A DNA stretch of 64,000 bases, from contig CAWDVH010000001.1 in the NCBI GenBank assembly GCA_963805705.1, forward strand, positions 1,240,001-1,304,000, given 5' to 3'. Made by a program: the position numbers and the translations under genes. This stretch comes from CAWDVH01 sp963805705. GTDB taxonomy: Bacteria; Actinomycetota; Actinomycetes; Streptosporangiales; Streptosporangiaceae. This document shows, in pieces, positions 9,463 through 17,614 of this stretch. How positions within the stretch are numbered: position 1 is the stretch's first letter; every line of letters begins with the position of its first letter. The notes under the pieces were generated by a model. It was not told the origin of the DNA. It searched no databases and saw nothing but the letters and a program-made list of their open reading frames with translations.

Positions 9463-9807
9463 GTATCGTCTCGCGCCGACCTGCGGCTTTGTCTTCCTCA
9501 GCCCGGCTAGGTGGTAAAGCTACTGGTCACCATCAGGGGGTTCAACTCCCCTCCGAGTGATCTGGCAGATCATCAGCCCCCAGGGCGTAAAGAGAATACG
9601 TGCCCCGTACTTTGCCATGGCTGGGCGCTTGTCGTGAGCGCCCCGGGACGCGGTGGTTATCACAGCGACGGGAGCGGCGCGCACCCGGTCGTCGTCCACC
9701 TAGTCCATCGATCCGCCCCCGCGATCATCGCTGGCCATGCGGAAGGCCAGGGAAAGTTCCCGGGCCGGGGTGAATCTTTTGCGGCCCCGGGACGCGACAG
9801 TTGAGGT
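9463..9807. other. Intergenic leader before ECF sigma operon
   Basis: No gene is supported in this 345-base stretch. It holds a tRNA-like relic (about 9498-9562) and, near 9753, the dyad GGGAAAGTTCCC followed by GGTGAATCTTTTGCG. That dyad lies about 45 bases before the sigma-factor start and is a plausible promoter/operator region. Confidence 0.5.
9498..9562 (+). pseudogene. Degenerate tRNA-like sequence
   Basis: A D-arm-like block (GGCT-AGGTGGTAA-AGCT) is followed by a shortened anticodon-like hairpin and a consensus T arm, GGGGG-TTCAACT-CCCCT. The 3' acceptor strand CCGAGTG has no matching 5' strand, and the anticodon arm is about three bases too short. It is therefore not a working tRNA. 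It sits 36 bases after tRNA-Leu and may be a decayed tRNA or an integration footprint. Confidence 0.3.
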
Positions 9808-10344
9808 ATGGAGGGTCTCCCGAGCGACGAGACGCTGCTTCTCGCCGTCGCCGAACGCGACATGGGCGCCTTCCGCACGCTCTACGAACGCCACGCCGGC
9901 TGGCTCTCGGTCCGGCTCGCCCGGCGGTGTAACGACCGCGACCTCGTGGCCGACGCGATCCAGGACACCTTCGTCGCCGTCTGGCAGAAGCCGCGAGGTT
10001 TCCGCGGCGACGGCGACATCGCGGCGTGGCTGTGGGGGATCGCGATCCGCCGGCTGGTCAGCCGCCTGCGGACCCGCAGCAGCGTCGCCGCCGTGTTCGA
10101 GAACCCTCAGGCCGCGCCGGCCGCGGAGGACCAGGTGCTGCTGTCGGTCGAGTACGGCGACATCGGCCAGGCGCTGGCCCGGCTGTCGCCGGAGATGCGC
10201 GCCGTCATCCAGGCTGTCGTGCTGGATGGCCTGTCCGCCAAGGAGGCGGCGCAGTTGCTGCACGTACCAGTGAGCACCGTGAAGACCAGGCTCTACCGGG
10301 CCAAAAGGCACCTGCGGGCCGTCCTAGCGGAGGGATCGTCATGA
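9808..10344 (+). CDS. ECF-type RNA polymerase sigma factor
   Basis: The 178-residue protein has sigma-70 region 2 (residues about 20-85, including DAIQDTFVAVWQKP and AAWLWGIAIRRL) and region 4 (about 120-170, with LSAKEAAQLLHVPVSTVKTR as the helix-turn-helix). Regions 1 and 3 are absent, as in ECF factors. It overlaps the next gene by four bases (ATGA at 10341-10344), a zf-HC2 membrane protein expected to be its anti-sigma factor. The downstream ABC genes are probably its targets through self-activation of the operon. Confidence 0.93.
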   Translation: MEGLPSDETLLLAVAERDMGAFRTLYERHAGWLSVRLARRCNDRDLVADAIQDTFVAVWQKPRGFRGDGDIAAWLWGIAIRRLVSRLRTRSSVAAVFENPQAAPAAEDQVLLSVEYGDIGQALARLSPEMRAVIQAVVLDGLSAKEAAQLLHVPVSTVKTRLYRAKRHLRAVLAEGSS

Positions 10345-11159
10345 CCGGCTGGCATCTCGACGACGGCGCACTCCGGCGCTACGTCGAACGGACCGATTCG
10401 GCCGCCGAAGGGGCCTCGGCCGAGCAGCACCTGCTGTCCTGCGCGCAGTGCCGGGCGCGGGTCCGCCCCGGAGCCGACGTCGTCGACCTCGCCGCGGTGT
10501 GGGCCCGCACCCAGGACGCTGTGGAAGTGCCGCGGGCGTCGGTGTTCGAGCGGCTGCTACGCGCCGCCGGCCTGCCCGCCCACGAGGCGCGGCTGGTCGC
10601 GGTGGCCAGCGCCTTCCGCAGCGTGTGGGTGGTCGGCGTGGCCGCGGTTCTCGCGTTCGCCGCGCTCGCGGCGGCGATCGGGCACAACCGCGGGCTGTGG
10701 CTGTTCCTGGTCGTGGCGCCAGTCGTGCCCTGCCTGGTGGTCGCGTCCAGCTATGACCCGTGGCTGGACCCGGCGCTCGAACCGGAGATGGTCACGCCCT
10801 ACCCGGCGCTCCGGCTGATCTTGCTGCGCACCATCGCGGTTCTCGCGCTCGCGCTGCCGGCCGTGCTGCTGCTCGGGCTGGTCGTGCCGGGTGAGGCGCC
10901 GTTCGCCTGGCTGCTGCCGGCGATCGGCTTCGTCGCGGTGGTCCTGGCCGCGTCGACCTGGGTCAGCCCGCTGCGCACGGCCATCACGGTCAGCTCCGTC
11001 TGGCTTGGGGTGATCTGGCTGCTGGCGGCGCGGTCCGGTTCGCCGGACGCGGTGCTCCAGGCCCGGACCCAGGCGGGCTTCCTGGCGCTGGCGGCGGCGT
11101 CATTCGTGATCTTCCTGGTGCGCCGGCACCAGCTGCTCCAGCTCCGGCCGTGGAGGTAG
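10341..11159 (+). CDS. zf-HC2 transmembrane anti-sigma factor
   Basis: This 272-residue protein begins MTGWHLDDGALRRYVE. Its N-terminal HLLSCAQC segment is the His/Cys-x2-Cys zinc motif of ZAS anti-sigma factors. At least six hydrophobic helices follow from residue about 90 to 265, more than the single helix usual for this group, so it may also sense or take part in transport. It is coupled to the sigma gene by an ATGA overlap. The start is the ATG inside that overlap; longer upstream frames lie inside the sigma gene. Confidence 0.85.
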   Translation: MTGWHLDDGALRRYVERTDSAAEGASAEQHLLSCAQCRARVRPGADVVDLAAVWARTQDAVEVPRASVFERLLRAAGLPAHEARLVAVASAFRSVWVVGVAAVLAFAALAAAIGHNRGLWLFLVVAPVVPCLVVASSYDPWLDPALEPEMVTPYPALRLILLRTIAVLALALPAVLLLGLVVPGEAPFAWLLPAIGFVAVVLAASTWVSPLRTAITVSSVWLGVIWLLAARSGSPDAVLQARTQAGFLALAAASFVIFLVRRHQLLQLRPWR

Positions 11160-11161
11160 CT

Positions 11162-12040
11162 ATGTTGACCGCTTCGATCAGCCTGCGTGATGTCGGGCGC
11201 ACGTTCGGTGCCACCCGCGCGCTGGCTGGCGTCAGCCTGGACCTGGAACCCGGCGTGATCGGGCTGCTCGGCCCCAACGGTGCCGGCAAGACCACCCTGC
11301 TGCGCCTGCTGGCCACCGCACTGCCGCCCACCCAGGGACAGGTGAGCGTGCTGGGCCTGAACCCGGAGGTGACGGCCGAGCGCACCGGTATCCGCCGCCA
11401 GCTGGGTTACCTGCCGCAAGAGGTCGGCTTCCCGCGTGGCTTCACCGCCTTCGCGTTCGTGGACTACATCGCGCTGCTCAAGGAGTGGACTCAGCCGGCG
11501 GCGCGGCACGCGGAGGTGCGCCGCGTGCTCGGCCAGGTGGGGCTGGCCGACCTCGGCTCGAAGCGGATCCGGGCCATGTCCGGCGGCCAGCGCCGGCGGG
11601 TCGCGCTGGCCCAGGCGCTGCTCGGCTCGCCACCGGTGCTGATCCTGGACGAGCCGACCACCGGCGTCGACCCGGAGCAGCGGGTGACGCTGCGGACCGT
11701 GCTGGCGGAGATCGCGCGCACGTCGATCGTGGTGCTGTCCACCCACCAGACCGACGACGTCGCCGCCCTGTGCGAGCGCGTGATCGTGCTGCACCGCGGC
11801 CGGGTCGGCTACGACGGCCCGGTCACCGACCTGGTCAGCCAGGCGGCCGGCCGGGTCTGGCTGGCCGACGAGCCGGACCCGGCCGCGACCGTCTCCTGGC
11901 GGACCGGCACCGGCCGGTACCGCAACGTCGGCGCCCACGTGCGTGACGACGTCGACCACGTCGAGCCATCCCTCGAAGACGCGTACCTGCTGCTGCGCGG
12001 CGGGTCGCCGGAGGGTGAGCGCGCCGGGGAGGTGGCGTGA
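11162..12040 (+). CDS. ABC transporter ATP-binding protein
   Basis: The 292-residue ATPase has Walker A GPNGAGKTTLL, Q-loop YLPQEVG, signature MSGGQRRRVALAQ, Walker B LILDEPTTGVDP and switch His in LSTHQTDD. It is a DrrA/CcmA-like exporter subunit. ATG 11162 is chosen because GGAGGT lies six bases upstream; an ATG at 11150 is also in frame but would overlap the anti-sigma gene and has no such site. It ends in a four-base overlap with the first permease gene. Confidence 0.93.
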   Translation: MLTASISLRDVGRTFGATRALAGVSLDLEPGVIGLLGPNGAGKTTLLRLLATALPPTQGQVSVLGLNPEVTAERTGIRRQLGYLPQEVGFPRGFTAFAFVDYIALLKEWTQPAARHAEVRRVLGQVGLADLGSKRIRAMSGGQRRRVALAQALLGSPPVLILDEPTTGVDPEQRVTLRTVLAEIARTSIVVLSTHQTDDVAALCERVIVLHRGRVGYDGPVTDLVSQAAGRVWLADEPDPAATVSWRTGTGRYRNVGAHVRDDVDHVEPSLEDAYLLLRGGSPEGERAGEVA

Positions 12041-12918
12041 TGACCACGACGCTCGCGCCCGGCCGGGCCCAGGCCGCCGCCGGGCGGACCACGTTCGCCG
12101 CTCTCGCCGCCAGGGAAATGCGCCGGTTCGTGATCAACCCGGTCTTCCTGTTCGCTGTATTGATCCTCGCGCTCCCAGGGTGGGCGGGCCGGGGCTCCAA
12201 GACCCCCGAGATCGACACCCTGAACCCGTACCCGGCGATATTCCTCGGCGGGTTCAGCATGATGGCCACGTTCTGGCTGACCCGGTCCATGCGCGCCAGC
12301 GAACCCGTCATCGGCGTCACCCCGACCACGCAGCCGGTGCGCACCGCCGCCCTCTGCACGGTCGCGATCGTGCCGTTCGGTTTGGGCTGCCTGGCCCTGC
12401 TTGAGTTCCTGCATTACCACCCGGTCAGCGACCCGCGGTACGGGGCGTTCAGCACGTCAGCGCGGATGGCCGTCCTCGTCGGGCAGATCGTCGTCCCCAC
12501 GCTCGGCGGCCCGCTGCTAGGGGTCGCGCTGGGCCGCTGGGTGCGGTTCCCTGGTGCCGCGTTCGTGCTGTTCCTGATCCTGTACGGCTGGATAAGCCTG
12601 GTGACGATCCTGTCCTTTCCCCATGCGAGTGCGAACTCGGCGCTCGTCACCGTGCTCCGGCTGTTCGCGCCGTTCGCCTTCTTCACCTATACCGAGGACA
12701 GCGGCAGTCTGACGACCTGGCGCGGGTCGCCGTGGTTCTTCCTCGGCTGGCAGCTCGCCCTGTGCGCGATCGCGGTCCTGGTGGCGATACTGCGCGGGGC
12801 CGAGGGACGGTCGCGCTTCCTGACCATGCGTACCCTCTGGATCTTGCTGGGGGCGGCCGCGATCCTGCTCGTGCTGGCCGGCACCGGCGGGTTCACCCAC
12901 GCCGTCACCGTGTCATGA
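12037..12918 (+). CDS. ABC transporter membrane protein, copy 1
   Basis: The 293-residue protein has about six hydrophobic segments and no soluble domain; it is likely the membrane half of the exporter with the preceding ATPase. It opens MTTTLAPGRAQAAAGRTTF and contains TFWLTRSMRASEPVIGVTPT. It closely resembles the next gene along its whole length. The blocks GGPLLGVALGRWVRFPGAA and WRGSPWFFLGWQLALCAIAV are identical in both, so the pair is a tandem duplication. It overlaps neighbours on both sides by four bases. Confidence 0.85.
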   Translation: MMTTTLAPGRAQAAAGRTTFAALAAREMRRFVINPVFLFAVLILALPGWAGRGSKTPEIDTLNPYPAIFLGGFSMMATFWLTRSMRASEPVIGVTPTTQPVRTAALCTVAIVPFGLGCLALLEFLHYHPVSDPRYGAFSTSARMAVLVGQIVVPTLGGPLLGVALGRWVRFPGAAFVLFLILYGWISLVTILSFPHASANSALVTVLRLFAPFAFFTYTEDSGSLTTWRGSPWFFLGWQLALCAIAVLVAILRGAEGRSRFLTMRTLWILLGAAAILLVLAGTGGFTHAVTVS

Positions 12919-13784
12919 CCACGACGCTCGCACCCGCCCGGCCCGTAGCCGCGACCGGGCGGACCACGTTCACCGCACTCGCCGCCCGGGAAATGCGCCG
13001 GTTCGTCGGCAATCCGGTCTTCCTGCTCGCCGTGGTGCTGACCGCGTGGACGACGTGGGACGACCGGAACGCGCCGGCCGCGCCGGTCGGCACCGGGAAC
13101 TGGTACCCGTGGATCTTCCTGGGCGGATTCGGCATGACGGCCACGTTCTGGCTGACCCGCTCCATGCGCGACAGCGAGCCGGTCGTCGGCGTCACCCCGA
13201 CCACGCTGCCGACGCGCACCGCCGCCCTCTGCACGGTCGCGGTCGTGCCGTTCCTCTGCGGCGTGCTGACCCTGTTCGCGTTCCTGCATTTCCACCCGGT
13301 CGGCTCCCCGGTGTACGGGGCGTTCAGCCCGCCGGCGCAGGTCGCCGTCCTCGTCGGGCAGATCGTCCTCCCGTCGCTCGGCGGCCCGCTGCTCGGTGTC
13401 GCGCTGGGCCGCTGGGTCCGCTTCCCGGGCGCCGCGCTCGTGCTATTCCTGGTCATCTACGGCTGGGTGAACGCAGCGACGGCCCTGCCCCTGTGGCATC
13501 CGGACTCGGCGGCCTTCACGGCACTGCGGCTGTTCTCGCCGTTCGCGTTCTTCACCTACATGCAGAACGCCGCCGACGTCACGACCTGGCGCGGCTCCCC
13601 GTGGTTCTTCCTCGGCTGGCAGCTCGCCCTGTGCGCGATCGCGGTCCTGACGGCGCTCCTGCGCGGGGCCGAGGGGCAAGTGCGCCTGCGGATCATCCGT
13701 ACCCTCAGCATCGTGCTGGTGACCGCCGTGATCATGCTCGTGCTGGCCGTCACCGGCGGGTTCACCCACGCGGTCACCACGTGA
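12915..13784 (+). CDS. ABC transporter membrane protein, copy 2
   Basis: This is a 289-residue paralogue of the preceding gene with the same hydrophobic pattern and several identical blocks. The middle diverges, for example around NWYPWIFLGGFGMTATFW. It begins at ATG 12915 inside the stop of copy 1 (ATGA). Two related permeases behind one ATPase suggest a heterodimeric membrane pore; this is inferred from gene order. Confidence 0.85.
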   Translation: MTTTLAPARPVAATGRTTFTALAAREMRRFVGNPVFLLAVVLTAWTTWDDRNAPAAPVGTGNWYPWIFLGGFGMTATFWLTRSMRDSEPVVGVTPTTLPTRTAALCTVAVVPFLCGVLTLFAFLHFHPVGSPVYGAFSPPAQVAVLVGQIVLPSLGGPLLGVALGRWVRFPGAALVLFLVIYGWVNAATALPLWHPDSAAFTALRLFSPFAFFTYMQNAADVTTWRGSPWFFLGWQLALCAIAVLTALLRGAEGQVRLRIIRTLSIVLVTAVIMLVLAVTGGFTHAVTT

Positions 13785-14398
13785 TGATCGGACCGGTGCT
13801 GCGGGCCGGGGCGTGGCCGGCGGTCGTGGGCATCAGCGGCGTGGCCGTCGTGGCGGGCGGCTGCGGTGTCGCGTTCTCCGCGACCGCCACCGTGCTGCTC
13901 CCGATCTGCTTCGCGCTGCTGGCCGCGGCCGCGGCGTTTACCCTCGACGAGCCGGCCAGCCAGGTCGTCGACGTGACGCCGACCGGGCCTGTCCGGCGTA
14001 CCGGGATCCGTGCCCTGGCGTTGCTGGCGCCGCTCGCCGTCGGTGCGCTGGTCTTGCTGGGGGCGGCAGCGCGCGGGCTGGCGCTGCCCTGGGCGGCGAC
14101 CGGACTTGCGCTGGCCGGCAACGTGCTGCTCGGATTCGCCGCGGCGTGCGTGGTCAGGACGCGGACCGGAGAACCGGGCGCAACCGCCGGCGCCGCGGTC
14201 GTGCTGGCGCTGATGGCGCCCAGCCTCCTGCCGCAGGTCGCGCGCTGGGTCCGCACGTTCCCGGCCCCCGGTGCCGGCGGGCCGTCCTCGGATCACGTGT
14301 GGTGGATCATCCTCGCGGTGTGCGCGGTGGCCATCGCCACCTCGATCGACGGCCGAAGCCTGCCCCGGTGGATGTCCAGTGTTCCGTGGTCGGCGTGA
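13784..14398 (+). CDS. Third membrane protein of the ABC operon
   Basis: The 204-residue protein starts MIGPVLRAGAWPAVVGISGV and has six predicted hydrophobic segments. It shares the VVDVTPTGPVRRT stretch with the VIGVTPTTQPVRT motif of the two larger permeases, so it is probably a shortened relative. Its ATG overlaps the previous stop (TGATG). No other function is recognisable, and it ends the operon. Confidence 0.7.
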   Translation: MIGPVLRAGAWPAVVGISGVAVVAGGCGVAFSATATVLLPICFALLAAAAAFTLDEPASQVVDVTPTGPVRRTGIRALALLAPLAVGALVLLGAAARGLALPWAATGLALAGNVLLGFAAACVVRTRTGEPGATAGAAVVLALMAPSLLPQVARWVRTFPAPGAGGPSSDHVWWIILAVCAVAIATSIDGRSLPRWMSSVPWSA

Positions 14399-14472
14399 CG
14401 GCCGCCGTCGGCGGCTGCTCAGCGATCTGGCCGGGGAGGCGGGCCGCAGTAGCGGAAGACCAGCCGCGATCG

Positions 14473-14988
14473 TCAGGCTGGTAAGTCCGGGATACGGATT
14501 GCCCGCCGCCGGGTTTCCCGCAGATGAGCTCGCAGCTCAGACACAAGACCTTCGATCTCCGCAACACCACCACGGCGGGCCTGAGGCCACTCATCGACGC
14601 GAGTCCACCAGTATTCACGCGGAGTACCAGGGAACCTCGGCAGCAGATGAACATGCAAGTGCGGGACGCCGTCACCGATCACGGCTGCGTAGACGTGCTC
14701 GGCCCCGGCCACTTCATGCAGCGCCTGGCTCGCACGCGTGCACCAGAAGCCGACACTCCGGGCCTCAGCGTCAGTCAGATCGGCCAGCCCTGGTGCATGC
14801 CGCAGCGGCTCCACAAACAGATGTCCCAGGTAGGCGGTTGTGCCGTCGCGCCCCAGCACATCGGGCGTGACGATATGGGAGACAAGAGCCAGCTCGTCTT
14901 CCGCGACCGGACCGCCCGGCACGAGTGATCCACGGTCACGGTGCTTTCGGCACACGAAGCAGTCTGTTACGGCGGTGCCTCCGGCCAT
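14473..14988 (-). CDS. HIT family protein
   Basis: The 171-residue protein carries the histidine-triad motif HLHVHLLPR at residues about 117-125. The N-terminal CFVCRKH segment provides a possible zinc pair, as in many HIT proteins. HIT enzymes hydrolyse or transfer nucleotide phosphates (for example AMP-lysine or Ap4A). The substrate here is unknown. It is followed on the same strand by a gene of unknown function. Confidence 0.88.
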   Translation of the reverse strand: MAGGTAVTDCFVCRKHRDRGSLVPGGPVAEDELALVSHIVTPDVLGRDGTTAYLGHLFVEPLRHAPGLADLTDAEARSVGFWCTRASQALHEVAGAEHVYAAVIGDGVPHLHVHLLPRFPGTPREYWWTRVDEWPQARRGGVAEIEGLVSELRAHLRETRRRAIRIPDLPA

Positions 14989-15032
14989 GTTCGCAATCTT
15001 CGCATCGACATGGATCGTGTGTCGCCCCTGCC

Positions 15033-15656
15033 TTACGAGTGCTCGTGCTCGCTGAAGGCCGGGCTGCCCGCGACTTCCAGCAGCTCGCGCACGCGCTGCC
15101 GGTAGCGGGCCAGTAGCTTGCGCAGGTCACCGGGTGTCATCGTGAGCGGCTGGTGGTGCTCGGCCAGCAGCAGGCGGGCCTGGATCACGCGCTCATCACC
15201 GCCCGCGGGCACGCTGCCATCGACACGCCGCCGGTCAGCGGGCACGGCGCGCCACGACGGGAACGCGATGCTCAGCCCGGCGGGATCATCGGCCGGGACG
15301 ACCGGCACGACACCGAGCCCCTCCAGCAACCGGGCCGCCTGCCCGCAGACCTCGCTGAGGTCCGCCTCCGGGCCGAACCGGGACTTGACGCCATCGCGGA
15401 CCAGCTCGCGCGTAACCAGGCGCACTATGCCCCACGGGTTGTACACCGCCGGCCGGGGCGTGCTGACGGCGCCCGAGACGACGCGGAGCATCCCCGCGGC
15501 CTGGCCGATCTCTTCGGCCAGCCGGTCCAGGATCCGTGCGACGTCCCTGGCCTGGGCGGGCGGCACGGGCAACCGCCCGGCGACCTCCACCAGGTCCGTC
15601 AGGACTCCGCCCACGGTCTCGACGGCTGCTACCTCCGGGCTGGCATGATCGTTCAT
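15033..15656 (-). CDS. Hypothetical protein, divergent from GntR
   Basis: The 207-residue soluble protein (starting MNDHASPEVAAVETVGG) has no family I recognise. Visible features are an alpha-helical N-terminal half, an NPWGIVRLVTRELVRDGV segment and a C-terminal LLARYRQRVRELLEVAGS helix. ATG 15656 is preferred over a frame-open ATG at 15740 because GGAGG lies about ten bases before it. It faces the short GntR gene across a 172-base divergent region that probably holds shared control sites. Confidence 0.75.
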   Translation of the reverse strand: MNDHASPEVAAVETVGGVLTDLVEVAGRLPVPPAQARDVARILDRLAEEIGQAAGMLRVVSGAVSTPRPAVYNPWGIVRLVTRELVRDGVKSRFGPEADLSEVCGQAARLLEGLGVVPVVPADDPAGLSIAFPSWRAVPADRRRVDGSVPAGGDERVIQARLLLAEHHQPLTMTPGDLRKLLARYRQRVRELLEVAGSPAFSEHEHS

Positions 15657-15828
15657 GGGTCGCACCTCCGTTGTGCGATCAAGGGACCGTCGCCGAGTTC
15701 GCCCTCGCGGCGGTCCCGCTGCGTGTTCTGTCAACACCACACCGTACGCAACTCGTATCTACCCGTCTAGCCCGTCCCTACAGGTATCTAATCGTATGCT
15801 CCTGACCTGGTCGGATACGGTCGTGATC
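15657..15828. promoter_or_regulatory. Divergent promoter region with repeated GTATCTA
   Basis: Between the hypothetical gene and gntR lie two direct copies of GTATCTA (15755-15761 and 15784-15790), two CCCGTC copies between them and CGTATG after them. The stretch is AT-richer than its surroundings. Short GntR regulators often bind such repeats in their own divergent promoter; assignment of this one is inference. Confidence 0.4.
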
Positions 15829-16086
15829 ATGGAGTTCGATCCGCTGGCGCCCGTGCCTCGCTACCGGCAGATAGCCACGATCATCGGCGAGCGCATCGAG
15901 CGCGGTGAAATCCAGCCGCAGCGGCCGGTTCCGTCCGAGACCGCGATTGAGCAGGAGTTCGGCGTGGCGCGATCTACGGCGCGCAAGGCCATCGCGGTAC
16001 TACGTGATGCGGGACTGGTCGTCACTGTGCCGGGGATGGGGAGTTACGTGGTGCCGGAAAGCGATCGCCCCGCCAGCCGTAGCTGA
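15829..16086 (+). CDS. Short GntR-family regulator (HTH only)
   Basis: At 85 residues the protein is only the winged helix-turn-helix of GntR: PVPRYRQIATIIGERIERGE, then PSETAIEQEFGVARSTARKA and the wing VVTVPGMGSYVV. There is no effector-binding domain. Such stand-alone GntR domains are common in Streptomyces and on actinomycete plasmids. ATG 15829 is used; an ATG at 15796 would add eleven residues. The last codons form part of a hairpin terminator. Confidence 0.88.
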   Translation: MEFDPLAPVPRYRQIATIIGERIERGEIQPQRPVPSETAIEQEFGVARSTARKAIAVLRDAGLVVTVPGMGSYVVPESDRPASRS

Positions 16087-16093
16087 CGGGGCG
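16066..16093. terminator. Hairpin terminator after gntR
   Basis: CGCCCCGCCAGC (16066-16077) pairs with GCTGACGGGGCG (16082-16093) with one mismatch and a four-base loop. It spans the gntR stop codon and lies between convergent gntR and the Nudix gene. Confidence 0.6.
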
Positions 16094-16178
16094 CGCGGTG
16101 CTTACCGGCATCCGGGAAAGCTCACGTCGTATCGAGGCCGCCGCGGTCGCGGGCGCGGGCGGTAACCGTCGCGCCGGG

Positions 16179-16733
16179 TTAGACATACCGGCCGGCTTGC
16201 AGCCACAGCAGGGCCGCGGCGGTGCTCGCGTCCCTGACCTGGCCGCCGGCAATGAGCGCCGGCGCGTCGGTGAGCGCAATCCACTCAATCCGCTCGGCCT
16301 CGAAATCGGCTTGAGGCGGCCCGCGGTCTATCGCCTGATGCGCGACGAAGATGTGCACGGCAGAGTCGGTGAGGCCGCTGTTCTGCTGCAGCGTGAGCAG
16401 CGGCCGCGGCGCCAACGCCTCCCAGCCGGACTCAGCCAGCGCCTGCCGCGACGCGACGGCGGCCAGGTCAGCGCCCGGAGCGGCGATCCCGGACGGCAGC
16501 TCCCAGCCATGGCTGTCCGGGATGAACCGGTGCCGCCACAGCATCAGCACCCGGTCCTCGGCATCGAGCATGGCGGTCATGGTCAGCGGCGGGAGCCGGA
16601 GCAGGTAGTGATCCAGCTGCCGGCCGCCGGGCAGCTCGACCCTGGCCTGGCGGAGCCGGAACCAGGGCGTCTCGACGACGGGCTGCTCACCCAGATTGCG
16701 CCAGCCACGCGGCCCGGCCGGGGGAGTGGTCAT
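16179..16733 (-). CDS. Nudix-fold protein with degenerate Nudix box
   Basis: The 184-residue protein resembles ADP-ribose pyrophosphatase-like Nudix hydrolases: VLMLWRHRFIPDSHGWELPSG leads into the box region. The canonical G-x5-E-x7-RE-x2-EE-x-G is altered to GIAAPGADLAAVASRQALAE followed by SG. The first Glu of RE is Gln and one of the EE pair is Ala. Metal-dependent hydrolysis may be weak or lost. The fold assignment is firm, the activity is not. Confidence 0.8.
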   Translation of the reverse strand: MTTPPAGPRGWRNLGEQPVVETPWFRLRQARVELPGGRQLDHYLLRLPPLTMTAMLDAEDRVLMLWRHRFIPDSHGWELPSGIAAPGADLAAVASRQALAESGWEALAPRPLLTLQQNSGLTDSAVHIFVAHQAIDRGPPQADFEAERIEWIALTDAPALIAGGQVRDASTAAALLWLQAGRYV

Positions 16734-16849
16734 ACGGCAGTATCCGCCGAGTGGATCGCCGGCAGCACCGGGTATCGGCAGGCTCTCACCGACTGTCGGC
16801 CGTGTGCTGCAGGCTGGGTGCCAGGAGTTCCGTCCGAAGGAGCACGAGC

Positions 16850-17584
16850 ATGAAGATCGAGGGCGCGACCGCAGTGATCACCGGGGCGAATCGGGGGCTC
16901 GGGGCAGCCTTCGCGCAAGCCTTGCTCTCGCGCGGCGCCCGGACCGTCTACGGCGGCGCGCGCGATCCCGGCAGCATTACCGACCCCGGCGTCGTGCCGG
17001 TGGAACTGGACATCACCGAGCCCGGCCAGGTAGCGGCCGCCGCCGCGCGCTGCCAGGACGTCACGCTGCTGATCAACAACGCTGTCTACGCGACCCAGAG
17101 CCCGCTGATCGCGGCACCCTCGCTGGACGAGGCCCGGCAGGAGATGGAGACCAACTACTTCGGGACACTGGCGATGTGCCGGGCGTTCGCCCCCATCCTC
17201 AGCCGCAATGGCGGCGGCGCGCTGGTCAACATGCTGTCGATCGTCTCCTTCTTCAACGTCCCGGCCATGGGCACGTTCTGCCCGACGAAGGCCGCGCTGT
17301 GGTCGCTGACCAACGGAGTGCGGATCGAGCTGCGCGCGCAGGGCACCCTCGTCGTCGCCGCGCACTCCGCATTCATCGACACCCGCCTGGCGGAAGGATT
17401 TGACGTCCCCAAGCACGCTCCCGCAGAGGTGGCGGCCCAGATCCTCGATGCGGTCGAATCCGGCCGCGAGGAGGTCCTGGCCGACGAGCGAACGCGCGCG
17501 ATGAAGGCGGCGCTCCCCAACGACCTGGAGCTGATCTACCCGGACGTGGAACGCCAGTGGGCCGCTCGCAACGTCCCCGGGTGA
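16850..17584 (+). CDS. SDR-family protein with Phe in place of catalytic Tyr
   Basis: The 244-residue short-chain dehydrogenase/reductase fold has TGANRGLGAAFAQAL for the cofactor loop, LINNAV and the catalytic-serine region LVNMLSIVSF. At the YxxxK position the sequence is GTFCPTKAALWS, so Tyr is replaced by Phe while Lys is kept (codon TTC). The normal hydride-transfer acid/base is therefore absent unless supplied elsewhere. ATG 16850 has AAGGAG eight bases upstream. Confidence 0.87.
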   Translation: MKIEGATAVITGANRGLGAAFAQALLSRGARTVYGGARDPGSITDPGVVPVELDITEPGQVAAAAARCQDVTLLINNAVYATQSPLIAAPSLDEARQEMETNYFGTLAMCRAFAPILSRNGGGALVNMLSIVSFFNVPAMGTFCPTKAALWSLTNGVRIELRAQGTLVVAAHSAFIDTRLAEGFDVPKHAPAEVAAQILDAVESGREEVLADERTRAMKAALPNDLELIYPDVERQWAARNVPG

Positions 17585-17614
17585 CCGGTCCCGGTCGTCG
17601 CCCCGGGTCACTCG

